A stretch of 64,000 nucleotides of DNA, taken from NCBI GenBank assembly GCA_963662155.1, contig OY759271.1:17281084-17345083 (forward strand), written 5' to 3'. The position numbers were made by a program, and so were the translations under genes. The notes below the pieces were generated by a model that saw nothing but the letters and a program-made list of their open reading frames with translations, did not search any database and had not been told where the DNA came from. Positions 12,160-24,394 of the stretch are shown here, in pieces (within the stretch, counting starts at the first letter, position 1; each line of letters begins with the position of its first letter). The DNA comes from Lamellibrachia columna (Eukaryota > Annelida > Polychaeta > Sabellida > Siboglinidae).

Positions 12160-13277
12160 TCAAGCAAAGCCTCCAGCCACGTATGAAGGGCCCTCCTCTT
12201 CCTCTTCATGGGCACATTTGCGCTTGCGATCCTCCCCCTTCCTCTTCCTTGTGGCTTTCGCACTCACCACCCATGCTCGCTCTGCTTTCATCACACGCAG
12301 CCGGTCCCGGTTCTCAACAATTGCTTGTGTAACCTCATTTGCCTCAATGGCAAGGAGATCCATCACCCTGGTGAGGTGGACAGCCCCTTCGTTGAAGCCC
12401 CCCACTGCTGAGGCTACGGCGCCATGTAGTTTGTGATGGCCAACAAACACTGTCTTGGTGCAGTGGCTCCAAATCACAGAGTGAAGGCACTCGTTGCTGT
12501 TTTGTGTTTTCCCCTTCAGCAATCTCTTCAGGAGATTGGGATCGCTGGCACCACGGCCTCAGCAACCTCATACGCAAGGGGGTGTTTGATGTTGTCATTG
12601 TGAGAAGGCAGTTCCTCACCCTTGGCGATCACATGCTTGTAGAAGCACCAGGAGTCTTCACCTTGAGGGCATTGGGAGTGGTGGGACTGGTCATTGGTGC
12701 TCATGCAATGGAACAGAGTTGCCCACACTCTGGTCCGCATGCTGTCAACATCACGGTTGACATCCTGGGTGATGGTATCGCGGTAGTAATGCTGCAGCCT
12801 TGTGGCCTTCTCCTTGGTGAGGCGACCATGACCACGCCCACCCAGCTTCTGTTCTTTCGCCAGCTTCAGAAGGGCCGTCCCCATTCGCTTGTGGGCGTGG
12901 TTGACACATTCTTCTTTTTATATGGTGATGTTGGGGCCATAGGGTGCCATGGTGACAACTGCCTGGTATGCCTTGGAATCAACGTCACCCAAGAATCCAG
13001 TGTACATCAAGCCCATGGTGGCAACAGAACGACCCCAGAGTCACTTCGCTGCCTCTACTTCCATCGCATTGGAGCTACCGTGACAGTTGATGGAGCAGTC
13101 GTCTGCGTGGTCCATGTACCAGTTGTTGAAGGCAGCTGCATCCTCACCAAACTGGTTGCGTTTGAGGCTGCAGCTGTGACAGTAGGTGGACAACTACACA
13201 TAGTCCACCACCAAGCCTGTCACCACCTCAATCACTGCAGCGACACCATACATCAAAGTGTGGCCCTGCTTCTTCGA
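12160..13277 (-). pseudogene. Mutator-like transposase, C-terminal part (broken)
   Basis: Reading the minus strand from 13277, the sequence gives GVAAVIEVVTGLVVDY, then YCHSC, INCHGSSNAMEVEAA, FLGDVDSKAY, KEECVNHAHKRMG and GGRGHGRLTKEKATRLQHYY. These are conserved stretches of the animal Mutator-like transposase domain. Premature stops lie at about 13195, 13042 and 12919, and a frameshift at about 12525. The tail TQNSNECLHSVIW...EGPSYVAGGF is in another frame and ends at 12160. It is therefore a pseudogene. A 286-codon open frame on the opposite strand (12504-13364) is only its antisense shadow. Confidence 0.75.
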
Positions 13278-14057
13278 TTGACTTCCGGCTACTTGGACTT
13301 GGTGCAGCGACTTGAATTTGGTGTAGATCATTTACAGAAAAACGCGGTATATCAAATAGAATAAGTATTACTATTGAATATATATTATACACAAACGTAT
13401 TGTAGACATATATTAGGAAACAGGTTTTGTTAATTATTAGTCAGAGGGAGTATTTTAGAGTAAGTTAGTTTCGGATTCTGTCAGGGAATTCAGCGAGCGT
13501 TAATAGGGTTGTTTACTATTAAAAAATTGAGATACCATAGTGAATAGTCAGTAACATTGGAATATTGGTTAGAATAAGTATTAGTATTATACATATATTG
13601 TTCACCAACTTCTTGTAGACATATATTAAGAAACCGTTTTTGTTAACAGAGGTAGTATTTTTTCCCGGATTCAAACTCAACGAGCGATAAAAGGGAGTTT
13701 GTTTACAGGTCGTGAATTCAACCCGTGCATCGAGCTATCGTTTACATTGGCTAATATATATATAAGATAAAGTGATTTATTTACTTAAATTACATACATA
13801 AGGTAATATCTGACATAGTGGTAGTCAACGTTTTCGGTAAAAAGGAATTAACAGCAGGATTTTAGCGTAAATTAGTACACACTGACTTCGTTGTTTTGTT
13901 ACACAGTGTTCTCCGTATTCGCTAGGTGGCAGGTTTTTTTTCTCATGCGAGGTTAATAGAAGACACAGTTAGCAAGTATATTAGACTAAAGTGTTCTTTT
14001 GATCACAAAAAAGCCTTATTCAAGGCTAACGTAGCAAACTAATTAAAACTAAATTGT

Positions 14058-15265
14058 ATGATGGCGCCGTGCAAACGGCAGTTAAAGGCCACAAGGCACT
14101 TAATTTGTGGCAGTTGCAGTAACTGGGTGGACTTCGTCAAGTCTGGGTGCGAGAAGTCCTGGGCTGAGGTCCAGGCAGATAGTTTTAGTTTTGAGTGTAG
14201 GGGATGTACGAAGATGAAGGAACTAGAGGTGGAGTTGGAAGAGCTGAGGCTGCTCGTTGTGGCAATGGTGGGAAGGGAACAGGGGGGTTGTGACAGTAGT
14301 TCCGGTGGGGGAACAGTAGATGATAAAGTGGGGAAAGACACAAGAGATGCTAGGCAGAGCTCACCGCAGCCTGGGAGGAAGCTGAGAGGAGGGAAGGTGA
14401 CAGGTCGTAGGGAGACAGGACGTAAGGAGACGGGACATAAGGAGACGGGAAGGAAAGGAACGGGAGGGAAGACAACCGGAGTGAAGGAGAGGGGAGTAGG
14501 GGAGACAGGAGGGAAGGAGAAGGGAGTGGGGGAGACGGGAGGGAAAACAACCGGAGTGAAGGAGAGGGGAGTGGGAGAGACAAGAGCAAAGGAGTGGGAA
14601 GTGGGAGAGACAGGAGCGAAGGAGACAGGAGGGAAGGGGTCAGGACAGAATGTGATGGAGGGGATCGAACGGAAGAGTTATTCTGCAGCAGTGATAGAGG
14701 GGGGGGGGTGAGGAAGAGAGCGAGGGTGTTTGTGGGGGATTCGATAGTTAGGAAGACCGACAGAGTCTTAAACAAGGGAGATGATGTGGTGGTCTGCTTG
14801 CCTGGAGCCAAAATAGAGGCGATAACTGAGAGGGTAAAAAACATCGTAGGCTCGGGTAAGGGTGGATCTGTTTTAGTACACGTAGGGACAAATAACGTAG
14901 AGAGGGAGGGTACAACTGCCATAGTTAGGAAATATAGGCAGTTGGTCAGAACACTAAAACAGACGCGGGTTGAGCAGGTAATACTGTCAGGGATTTTACC
15001 TGTAATGGGCAGGAGGGGTCACAAATATCGAAATTGTCGGGGGATGGCAATTAACATGTTAGTCCAGAAGCTATGTAGGGAAGAGGAAGTTGGATTTGTG
15101 GATTTATGGGGAAGTTTTGTTGGGAGGGCTGATATGTACATGAAGGATGGGCTTCATTTAAGTGGAAATGGGGCGGCAGTATTCGCGGACAAACTTTCAG
15201 CAGCAGTAGATAGTGACTTGGGTACAATGACAAATATTTTTGGAAGTAAACATTCTTTAAACTAG
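14058..15265 (+). pseudogene. CR1-like ORF1: zinc finger plus SGNH/GDSL esterase, one frameshift
   Basis: The ATG at 14058 opens a frame with CGSCSNWVDFVKSGC and CRGCTKMKE, a Cys-rich finger followed by a leucine-rich acidic helix. A long Gly/Lys/Glu/Thr repeat region (GETGGKE-like) follows to about 14690. A run of nine G residues at 14699-14707 shifts the frame. The next frame continues RKRARVFVGDSIVRK, VLVHVGTNN, and DGLHLSGNGAAVFADKL, the GDS, GTNN and D-x2-H blocks of SGNH esterases, ending at 15265. CR1-clade LINEs carry esterase-type ORF1 proteins thought to aid RNP or membrane interactions. A one-base change in the G run would explain the break. Confidence 0.75.
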
Positions 15266-15339
15266 AAGTGCAGGGGGGTTACCTAGAGGTGTCTTAAGCA
15301 GAACAAGAGGCCACTAGCACAGATAAACCAATATCAAAT

Positions 15340-18137
15340 CATCCGAAAAACATCTCTGAAAAAGGTTATAGATGCGTATGTTTAAATGCAAGGAGCATAG
15401 TAAATAAGAAAAACGAATTAAACATTATGGTAGAAGATATTGACCCTCACATAATTGGTATAACTGAATCATGGGCCAACATAGATATAACAGATGCTGA
15501 ATTAGGACTGACATGATATGTAATGTTTAGGAAAGATCGAATAGGAAGAAGGGGCGGGGGAGTTATTTTATATGTTAAAGAATCTATTCAGGCTTATGAA
15601 ATAAAACTAGAAAGGGAAGCAGATTGCGATGAAGCTGTTTGGCGCAAAATTGTTTCAGGAAATTCAAAATTAACTATTAGATTAGTTTACCGAAGTCCAA
15701 ACATAAACGAAGAGGACAACACAAAAATAAAAAACGCTATAAAGGAAGTTAGTAAAGGGGAATGTATCATAATGGGAGATTTTAACCATGGACACATACA
15801 ATGGAATTCTCTAGAGAGCACAGGGATTGAGGTTCAACAATTTCTATTTTTAATCCAGGATAGCTTTCTTACTCGGCACATACTAGAACCAACCAGGGGA
15901 GAAAATGTATTAGATATAGTTTTGTCATCACAAAAAGAATTAGTGGACAATGTAAAAATATTTGAACCATTGGGTAATAGTGACCATAATCAAATACATT
16001 TTGACATCAATGTAAAATCAGAAAGTAAAAATAAGAAAACGTACAAGAGAAACTTCCACAAAGGTAACTACAAAGATATGAGAAAATACTTAGCAAAGCT
16101 AGATTGGAATAACATGCTGATGAATAAGACCGCAATTGAATGTTGGAATATTCTAAAATATGAAATTGAGAGTATCATCGATAAATTTGTTCCCTTCCAA
16201 AAACAAGGAAAACGGTGTAGAAAGAAACATTTGTCAAAAGAGGCTATTAGAAAAATAATGCTAAAACAAACTATGTGGAGGGTTTATAGGCGTACCAGAA
16301 AGGACGAAGACTATGCAAAATACAAAGAGGCACTTAATGCAGCTACAACTGAAATCAGACAATCTAAAAGAAGCTATGAGCAAAAACTAGCATGTAACAT
16401 AAAAAATGACAGCAAGAGTTTTTATGCATATGTCAGGAGTAAACAAAACGTACAAGACAAGGTTGGACCTCTAGAAGACAGTGCTGGAAATATAATATCA
16501 CAGGGGTTTTTAATGGCGGAAGACCTAAATGGTTACTTCAGTTCAGTGTTTACCAAAGAAGATATTAGTTCATTACCAGTTGCTGATGCTAAATTTCAGG
16601 GGGCTAAATCTGACTATTTAGGTCCGTTAGTTGTAACTCCAGAATTGGTAGCTAAGAAAATAAAGGCAATGAAGGATAACAAATCACCGGGAGTGGATGG
16701 GATTCCTCCAAAATTACTAATGGAAACAGTAGAACAAATCAGTATACCACTTGCAAGAGTATTCAACTTGTCATTAAAAGAGGGAGTTGTTCCGTTTGAA
16801 TGGAAAGAAGCAAACATCATACCATTATTTAAAAAGGGTTCGAGAAATAAGTCAGAGAATTACAGACCAGTGAGTTTAACGTCAGTGATTTGTAAATTAT
16901 TAGAAAGGTTAATTAAAGACCATATGGTGGACTTCCTCGTTAAGCATAAATTATTAAATTCATCTCAACATGGATTCCTTAAAGCGAGGTCATGCTTAAC
17001 AAATATGTTATGTTTTTTGGAAGAAATCACTAAGTGGATAGACGTGGGATCGTAGATATTATCTACTTAGATTTTCAGAAAGTTTTTGACAAAGTGCCAC
17101 ATCAAAGATTACTACTTAAATTAAAAGCCCATGGTATCGGGGATAGCATAACTGACTGGATAGAACAATGGCTGACTGACAGAAGACAACGAGTTGTAGT
17201 AGATGGAGAAGATTCAAATTGGAAATCGGTTTTGAGTGGGGTACCTCAAGGATCAGTATTAGGACCTATATTATTCTTAATTTATATCAATGACTTGGAC
17301 GACAGTATAACAAGTAACGTACTGAAATTTGCAGATGACACAAAACTGTTTAGAAAGGTTAATACTGATGGTGATAAACAACATTTACAAAACGATCTAG
17401 ACAGATTAGTGAAATGGTCTGAGAAATGGCAGATGTTGTTCAATTTTGGGAAATGTAAATGCCTACATACAGGACATAGGAACTTGAATGTAAACTATAA
17501 AATGGGAGATACTGTTCTGGGTACTACTGTAAAAGAAAAGGACTTAGGAGTTACAATAAGCGCTGATATGAAAGTTTCAGAGCAGTGTGGTATTGCAGCT
17601 TCAAAGGGTAATCAAATTCTTGGATTGATTAGAAGAAACATAACATACAAGGGAAAAAAGTTAATTATACCTCTTTATAAAGCAATAGTTAGACCTCATT
17701 TAGAATACTGTATACAAGCATGGAGACCATATCGTAAGAAGGATATAGATACGCTTGAAAGCATACAAAGGAGAGCAACTAAAATGATTCCAGAACTGAG
17801 AGACCTTAGTTATGAAGAACGCCTGAAAGAATGTGGTTTAACAACTCTAGAGACAAGGAGGTTAAGAGGAGATCAGATTGAAGTTTTTAAGATATTGAAT
17901 GGGTATGAAAATATTGATAGAAATATGTTTTTCTCACTCAAGAAGGATAGCAGAACTAGAGGACATGAGGTAAAATTAGTAAAGGATCAATGTAGATTGG
18001 ACATCAGGAAGCACTCGTTCTCACAGAGGACAATAAATGAATGGAACAAATTGTCTACAGATTGTGTAACTGCTAGCAGCGTGAATATGTTTAAAAACAA
18101 GGTTGACACATATCTCAGGAGGGCGGGCTATAAGTAG
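15340..18137 (+). pseudogene. CR1-like ORF2: APE endonuclease plus reverse transcriptase
   Basis: The open frame runs from about 15340 (GYRCVCLNARSIVNKKNEL, endonuclease start; ITESWAN). It is broken by a TGA at 15514-15516, where a Trp codon is likely, and continues from about 15520. Endonuclease motifs are RRGGGVILYV, YRSPN, IMGDFNHG, DIVLSS and NSDHNQIHFD (to about 16000). The RT has [57 protein letters not shown] and FADDTKLF (17325-17350). A small deletion at about 17050, seen by comparison with the copy at 54.9 kb, shifts the frame. The C-terminal part ([30 protein letters not shown]) runs to the stop at 18137. Two lesions make it nonfunctional as it stands. Confidence 0.85.
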
Positions 18138-18238
18138 ATGAACATTGTTGGACTCTCGATAAGCCAATGGCTTCCTTGTCCACTTGCCATCTGGGCCTTT
18201 GGCTTGGATGGCAAATCTTGTTAAATCTTGTTAAATCT

Positions 18239-19698
18239 TCTGCCAAGTTCCATCGAAACTGACAAACTGACAGGGCACAGGTTCTGTCGTAGGGAAGTCT
18301 GGGTCCAGAACCAGGTTCATGTCACGCACAATGGCAGCACTATTCCGTAGGACATCATTAGTCGCCTCGATCTCCTTGGTGATGATCCTCTTCTGTTTCT
18401 CTTGGAAGGTCTTCAGGTGCATTGCAGGTATTCCAAGGATGCCACAAAATTCCTTGACAGCTGTGTGCCGCAGTCCCAAACGGTTGAAGAACAGCACCAT
18501 GGTATCATTGATGGTAAATGGTGAATGCTTGTTGGATTGAATGTGCTGTGAAGAATACACGCTGCCAACCTCATGATCACACTTGCAGCAAACTAACTTT
18601 AGGTGCACTGCAAACCCCTTGCGTTCACTGTCAACAACTTTCAAATGAAGTGCCTGAGAGCCTTGGCATTGGGGACACGTGACTTTCTCCAGCAGCGTGT
18701 TGACCAAGTGTGTATCAGCTATACAGCAGTGTGGAGACAATTCAGACGAAGCTGAAAAAAAAATTGTATTCAATAAGAATTAAAGTGTATATGTTGTTAT
18801 AAAAATGGGGCTATACACCAATTCTACATAAGCATATTTATTGAATAGTGCTCCTAGAAAATGTACATTATAATAGTGCAACATGCAACTGCTTCCAATG
18901 CTTCACTGACACTGATTAATCCAGTGTATTATTCCATGTGTCCATATGCACATGGTTAACCAATCATGTCCTTTGCCTTGTCTGAATAAATTTAAGTCAA
19001 GTAACAGTAACTTATAATGTAGCAAAATATTATTCATACATGACTGATGAGATAACTAAATCATACATGGTCAAAGCATACAGTATTTCTAACATTAAAG
19101 TAACCAATAATAACCAAGTAATTTATTTTACTAAAGTCAGTAAAAGTGCTTATAATTGATTAAATAAAGTAAGTTAATGCCCTTACAAACTTATTTATTT
19201 AAGTCAGTAAATACATTGATTTGCACTTACTATTTCCAAAATCCGTGCTATGAAAAAACATGCATAAGTTCTATATATTGGAATTAATTTATTTACTAAA
19301 TTCAATAAAAGTGCTTCTAATTTATTTACTAATGTCAGTAAATGCACTTATAACTTATTTACTAAACTCGGTAAATGCATTGATGATTTATTTACTAAAG
19401 TCAGTAAATGCACTCATCATTTATATTCGATAAATCACTAAATACACTTACCATTTCTACAATCCGTTGTATGGGAAACATGCATAAGTTCTCCCTCTTC
19501 TTCGGCTCTTCCAACATCAGTAGTTTTCATAATTTGTAACTTTTTACTACTTCGTGAGATTGAGGTATCAGCGAATATTCTAGTAGCTGTATCATGCCTG
19601 CCAGCGTCGGCAGCGTCCGCGTCCCCGCCCCCCAGCGAAGCTCCTGCCAGTTGTTCTGCTGATATTCTCGCCGCCAAACACCACTTTTTACGTGCCAT
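18239..19698 (-). pseudogene. Mutator-like transposase, N-terminal part (two exons)
   Basis: Exon 1 (19452-19698) starts at an ATG with MARKKWCLAARISAEQL and ends at G|GTAAGT, phase 1. Exon 2 begins at 18751 after a T-rich TTTTCAG acceptor, also phase 1, giving ASSELSPHCCIADTHLVN. A C-x2-C...C-x2-C finger (VTCPQCQGS, LVCCKCDHE) is followed by FNRLGLRHTAVKEFCGILGIP and FVSFDGTWQK, the conserved start of the metazoan Mutator-like transposase core. Coding then runs into the 3' tail of the LINE at 18238. The exon phases match and this half has no stop, so the gene was probably intact until the insertion or shortly before. Confidence 0.75.
19050..19445. repeat. degenerate tandem repeat in the transposase intron
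   Basis: Imperfect units of the form atttactaaagtcagtaaatgca recur about ten times within the intron between the two transposase exons. The unit contains an inverted motif (TTTACT...AGTAAA). Confidence 0.55.
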
Positions 19699-19699
19699 T

Positions 19700-20490
19700 T
19701 GCAGGTGTTTCGCCTTCTTACATATTCCTTTACCTAACCTGTGCTTTGTATGGAATTTGCAAAGTCACTTTATCGTAGACACTCGCCACCATAACTACAA
19801 TTTTGACGGCGCGCGCATCTTCGTATTTGTTTACATTCGGAAGTAGCAACACATTGTGGTTATAACAAATCTCCAATGCACTCGTTTTAAGGCAACGTCC
19901 AGCCGCGAAGTACAACAGAGCTTCCTGATGATGACGTATGCCGGTCCTCTTTGCCAAATAAGCCAATACTCGGCACGCATATATTACTCTCTATGCCGAA
20001 TATGGTGAAAGGGGCGGGACTGTGACCAAGACTGACAGATAAACGACATGCAGTAGTTTATTTTTATACCAAACAAAATGGCGAACGATGGATTTACCGA
20101 CATGTTGTCAGGGTGTGAAGTTCGACTATTAAAAAATGTTTCGTCGCTGTTTGATCGCAAGTGGGATTTTAAATTATGACAGGTACATTTTATACATGAA
20201 TAAACGTTGCTTAGACACATGTTATTGTAATAAAAGTGAACTTTATTCATAGTAAACATACGAAACATCCAGAATATGACGGTATCTCATTTTTATTTAT
20301 TTTATGAAAAATCTTGATTTTGACACGCGTGTCTTACCTTAAGAGTTACAAGTACACCATAACAACTGACACATATCCAAAGCCCCATGTCAGTTACGTC
20401 CCATGTAGTTACACATACAGACCATAGACTACAGACAAGTGCATTTCTTGTTCATCAATACAGCCATACCCACTAGCACTACCCTATGGA
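19700..20490. other. upstream of the transposase exon; no gene
   Basis: 19700-19960 is richer in CpG than its surroundings and lies just 5' of the transposase first exon on the minus strand, so it may be its promoter. No clear TATA box is visible. The rest holds no recognised gene. Confidence 0.35.
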
Positions 20491-20494
20491 TAAT

Positions 20495-21099
20495 GAAATT
20501 GTGAATCCAGGACATTATCCCCTCTGGCCAAACAGCCTCGAGACAAAAAACCCTCTGGACAAAACCCATTCTCTTTAATATAAATACGAAAAAAATTTAT
20601 GGTGAAATGAAAATGGATTACCCGTTATGCTAATCATTCCTTTTTTAACAAAATGCTTAATTTCCCTTAAATTTTTTATTGGTGTTTGTAATCTCTTTCT
20701 GGTGAACTTTGCCAGGTAATTCATGCAAGTGTTAACTATGTTCAATCTGTCTTGTCATGATGCCAGTCATTTAAACCATTTAGTAATGAAGTCTTTTCCA
20801 GACAGAGGACTAGGTCAGTGGCTTCCCAACACAAAGTTTTCATTTCCTATAAATTTATATAAACAATGTATCAGGTAGAAATAAACTGTGTGAATTTTTT
20901 TAGCCACCACTGTTTCTTTTTTGCTGTTTTCTGTATGTTGCACATTTATGCCACATGCCAGGTATTGTCCATCCCAGACACAATTTAGAAGTGTTTGTTC
21001 ATATTTATATTAAAAGTGGGGGGGGCTTTGTCCAGAGGAGTTTGTCCTAGGGGTTTTGCCTGGAGTGGGTTATGTCCAAGGGGGCTATGTCTGGTTTCC
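20495..21099. mobile_element. inverted-repeat DNA element, 9-bp TSD (same family style as 10.15-11.47 kb)
   Basis: ATGGATAAT flanks it on both sides (20486-20494 and 21100-21108). The left end has ggacattatcccctctggcc and ctctggacaaaaccc units to about 20570. The right end (21016-21099) carries the inverse (ctttgtccagaggag, ggttatgtccaaggggg). The units are like those of the 10.15-kb element. The interior has no coding capacity. Mutator-type mobility is inferred from the 9-bp duplication. Confidence 0.65.
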
Positions 21100-21109
21100 A
21101 TGGATAATA

Positions 21110-21650
21110 GCAACAGATATTTCTGGATTTTTAACAATTTGATAGAGCTATATTGTATCCAGATTCCATGACAAGCGTATTTGTCAGACGCGTGGAATTC
21201 TGTGCAATATATCATAATAACAGGCTTAAACTGAGAAGTTTCATTTGGAACTGGTAAATGTTAATGAAGCAGTTTTGTGAAACTACAAAATCTATTCCCC
21301 AGTAGCTCTGAAGCACGAGTTGGTGTTCCTTAGGTTTACACACTAGCTCAGTAGTTGTTTTCATGCTGATTTACCTGTAATTTACGGTCAAACATTAAGA
21401 TTTATCTCTCATTACCTACGGTAATAAAACCTACTAATCAATACTGCACAGTATGTTCTGTTTACAACTGCTTGCACCAAGGCAGTTTCTAGTTAAGCTG
21501 GGCCAATTAAGACATCTTGTGAAGGTGTTCAGCAGCAGGAGGCAGTAAACACAACCAGCAGTTAGAAGGCCTGTAAGAGTCAATCAGACATTCTATTTGG
21601 CTAACTAGAGCTGTATGGCTGCGAGTCACCATGCTACTTTCACCTTACTG
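21110..21650. other. no gene recognised
   Basis: Ordinary AT-rich sequence between the inverted-repeat element and the AGC-rich satellite. Confidence 0.4.
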
Positions 21651-21656
21651 GTCATG

Positions 21657-22422
21657 TCAGCAGCAGTATCAGCCAGCAACCAACAGTGGCAGCCAGCAAT
21701 AGCAGCCAGCTAGTAATCAGTAGTAGCAGCCAGCAACCAACAGCAGCCAGCCAGCAACAGCTAGCAACCAGCAGTCAACCAACAATAGCAGCTAACAACC
21801 AGCAACCAGCAGCACCAGCAACCACGAACAGTTAGCAACCAACAGCAGCCAGCAACTAGCAGCAGCCAGCAACCAACAAAAGCCAGCAACCAACAGAAGC
21901 CAGCAACACGCAGCAGCTAGAGTCCAACAACAGCTAGCAAATAACAGGAACTAGCAACTAGCAGCAAGCAGCTAGCAACCAGCAGCAGCTTGCAACTAGC
22001 AGCAGCTTGCAACTACCAGCAGCTTGCAACAAGCACCCTGCAACAGTTAGCAACCAGCAGAAGCTAGAAACTAGCTGCAGCCATCAACCAGCAACAGCTA
22101 ACAACCAGCAAAAGCCAGCAATCAACAGCAGCTAGCAACCAGCAGCAGCTAGCAACTGGCAGCAGCTAGCAACCGGCAGCAGCTAGCAACCAGCAGCAGC
22201 TAGCAACTGGCAGCAGCTAGCAACCAGCAGAAGCTAGCAACCGGCAGCAGCTAGAAACCAGCAGCAGCTAGCAACCAGCAGAAGCTAGCAACCGGCAGAA
22301 GCTAGCAACCAGCAGAAGCTAGCAACTGGCAGCAGCTAGCAACCAGCAGCAGCTAGCAACCAGCAGAAGCTAGCAACCGGCAGCAGCTAGAAACCAGCAA
22401 CAGCCAACAACCAGCATCAGGT
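21657..22422. repeat. AGC-rich tandem repeat (cagcagctagcaac units)
   Basis: About 765 bp of degenerate 14-18-bp units such as cagcagctagcaaccag. Units become more homogeneous towards the 3' half (22130-22400). The strand is strongly asymmetric (almost no T). No long frame with protein-like composition is evident. Confidence 0.85.
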
Positions 22423-22429
22423 TATCTTC

Positions 22430-24390
22430 ACCAAAACTAATTGTGGTCTCTCAGTAACGCCACTAAGTGTTAATATATCATACTGCTGCCACACTTCTTA
22501 TGTATTCCTGTAGGCAATGTGATTACCAGACTTGTATCTTTGAGATAATCTCCCTCTTTGGAAACTGAGCCAACACGGTTTTAAGTTTATGCTTCTATAG
22601 TTTCTCATTTACCGTTTTTTCATCCCAACCTTGAACGGATGTTGATGTTTTGTATCTAGTTTAGACAGCCTAGTCAATTAAACCTCTATGTGCATACAGA
22701 AATTTGAGAAATGTTTATCATGTACATAGGCCACAGGTGAAGTTGAGTCATAATCTGCCAGAACATCTTATGTTCATCTTAAAATATAAGTAGACTACTG
22801 CAAGGACATGGAAGGAGTCCATGTTCTTGTATCAGCTGACATCACACTTTCCATAATTTACAGATAATATCAGATTACTGGTTTTATGATTAATAAAAAA
22901 AATTAAACCTTTACTTTTTACAGGCACTTATATATTTAACATACATTTACAATATCCAGTAGGAAACTAGGTAAAAAAAAAAATTATTTAATAACATAAT
23001 TGTGACCAATGCACATGCTTGTACTAATGTGCAAATGTAAGAATTATTAATAGAGTGCTACATGTGCACAGCACCAAAGAATACATCTATTTTTGGAGAC
23101 TCTCAGTTCTGTACTCATTAACACTGCATGCAAGCCAGGTGAATGCTACCACCTGCAAACAACTATTCTGGGTGCACTGAAGGTGGAGATTGTGCTAAAT
23201 TCACTGAAAGTTTGGAAGTATTATGTATAGCGAACAGGAAGTAAGACTCGGACATTGGTACACGTCTGCATGGAATCTATTTAGAAAGTGGCCACTTGTA
23301 CTCATTAAGGTGATGTCAGTTATCTGCACGACATATTTCACATCATCTTGGCAGACCACATGGTCTGAGTCAGAACTACGTTGATAAGGCAGCAAACAGA
23401 GGAGAATGTGACCCGTGGAACAGGACAGTGTCCAAATAGTGGCACATACCGAGATCTCAAACAATTTAATAAATAAATTAATTCTTCCCTTAAAGATCAT
23501 ATGCAAAGGTCGGATACATTTACTTGTTTTCATTCGTTCTGGATAGAACTATATCCCCTAATTCATATTCAGTCATAAAATTGATTTATTGGCCGAAGCC
23601 TTCGGATTCACGCCATGGTAAACAAATGCCCGGGATCAAAAACCTCAAAAACAACATAAATGTAAATGTATTTACAACTGTGCTATTTTGGTAGTACCAT
23701 GCATATTTATTTATCAAACTGTTTTTCAATTCCATGTTTAGTTTGTACAAGTTAGTAGACACAGTTGTCGATTCTAGCCTAGCCTAGGCTTGGAAGTTGG
23801 ACCAGCAGCCCACATGATTTTACTGCCAAAATATCTTGATATATGCAATTTTTAACAACTGTGTCGATCTCACTTTTGAGTAGAGCTGTCTTGCCTTTGT
23901 ATTGGCTTGCCCTTTGCGATTTTGTCGTAGCACAGTACACAAAGTGCCTCTCAGCATACACTAGTTATTATGTAAAATCTATATAATATTATGCTGCAGT
24001 GTTTTAATAGTGTTTCAAATAATGGAACTGATGTCACACCCAAATTCATTGTTTTTTGCCCCACTGCAACATATAAGCTTTTAACATACGCAGATGTTAT
24101 GTGTTGCTATGGAATGGCAAGTTTATGTTCATTTGGCCAGGCTGACATCACACGCCGACTCCATACGTGTGATGTCCGCACGTTGTCGCTAGTAGCGACG
24201 CCATGCAGACTTTTTGTGAAGCTCATACATATCAAAACAAGATGGCAACTATACGAAGCAACAACACAAAATCAGATGATATGAAGAAAAAATCTTGTGT
24301 TTAAACTTTAATTGTAGTGCCAGGGTGGATGGCAAGGAAAAGTAACCTGTGGCTGTGACTATTTGAATAAAAACGATTTGAAACTATGGT
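22430..24390. other. gene-free stretch
   Basis: No exon or element recognised. The open frames at 23201-23533, 23779-23961 and 23991-24284 lack known motifs and splice context. Confidence 0.4.
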
Positions 24391-24394
24391 GGCC

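Larger units (their letters stand above)
13278..18238 (+). mobile_element. CR1-like LINE, nearly full length, nested in a Mutator-like transposase
   Basis: About 4.96 kb contains a long 5' UTR (to 14057), ORF1 (14058-15265; Cys-rich finger plus SGNH esterase), ORF2 (about 15340-18137; endonuclease and RT) and a 3' end with the sub-repeat ttaaatcttg. The boundaries come from the host: removing this segment rejoins the transposase codons of FDGTWQK with KQGH. Only a very short duplication (ctt or similar) is possible at the junction. The copy is young: only a handful of disabling changes (a G-run frameshift, one TGA, one small deletion). A 5'-truncated relative sits at 54.3-56.1 kb and a 3' fragment at 26.5 kb. 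Confidence 0.85.
12160..19698 (-). mobile_element. Mutator-like transposon copy, interrupted by a LINE
   Basis: Two minus-strand blocks (18239-19698 and 12160-13277) together match one transposase of the metazoan Mutator-like type, with a CR1-like LINE between them. When the LINE is excluded, the left and right coding sequences meet within the FDGTWQK motif and resume as KQGHTLMYG in the same gene order. The limits given are those of the coding remnant. I could not identify terminal inverted repeats or target duplication for this copy. Confidence 0.75.

Noticed and set aside
12504..13364. Plus-strand open frame of 286 codons
   Set aside because: It is the antisense of the Mutator-like transposase C-terminal part, which has conserved motifs on the minus strand. 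The plus frame has no recognisable domain and runs into the LINE 5' end.
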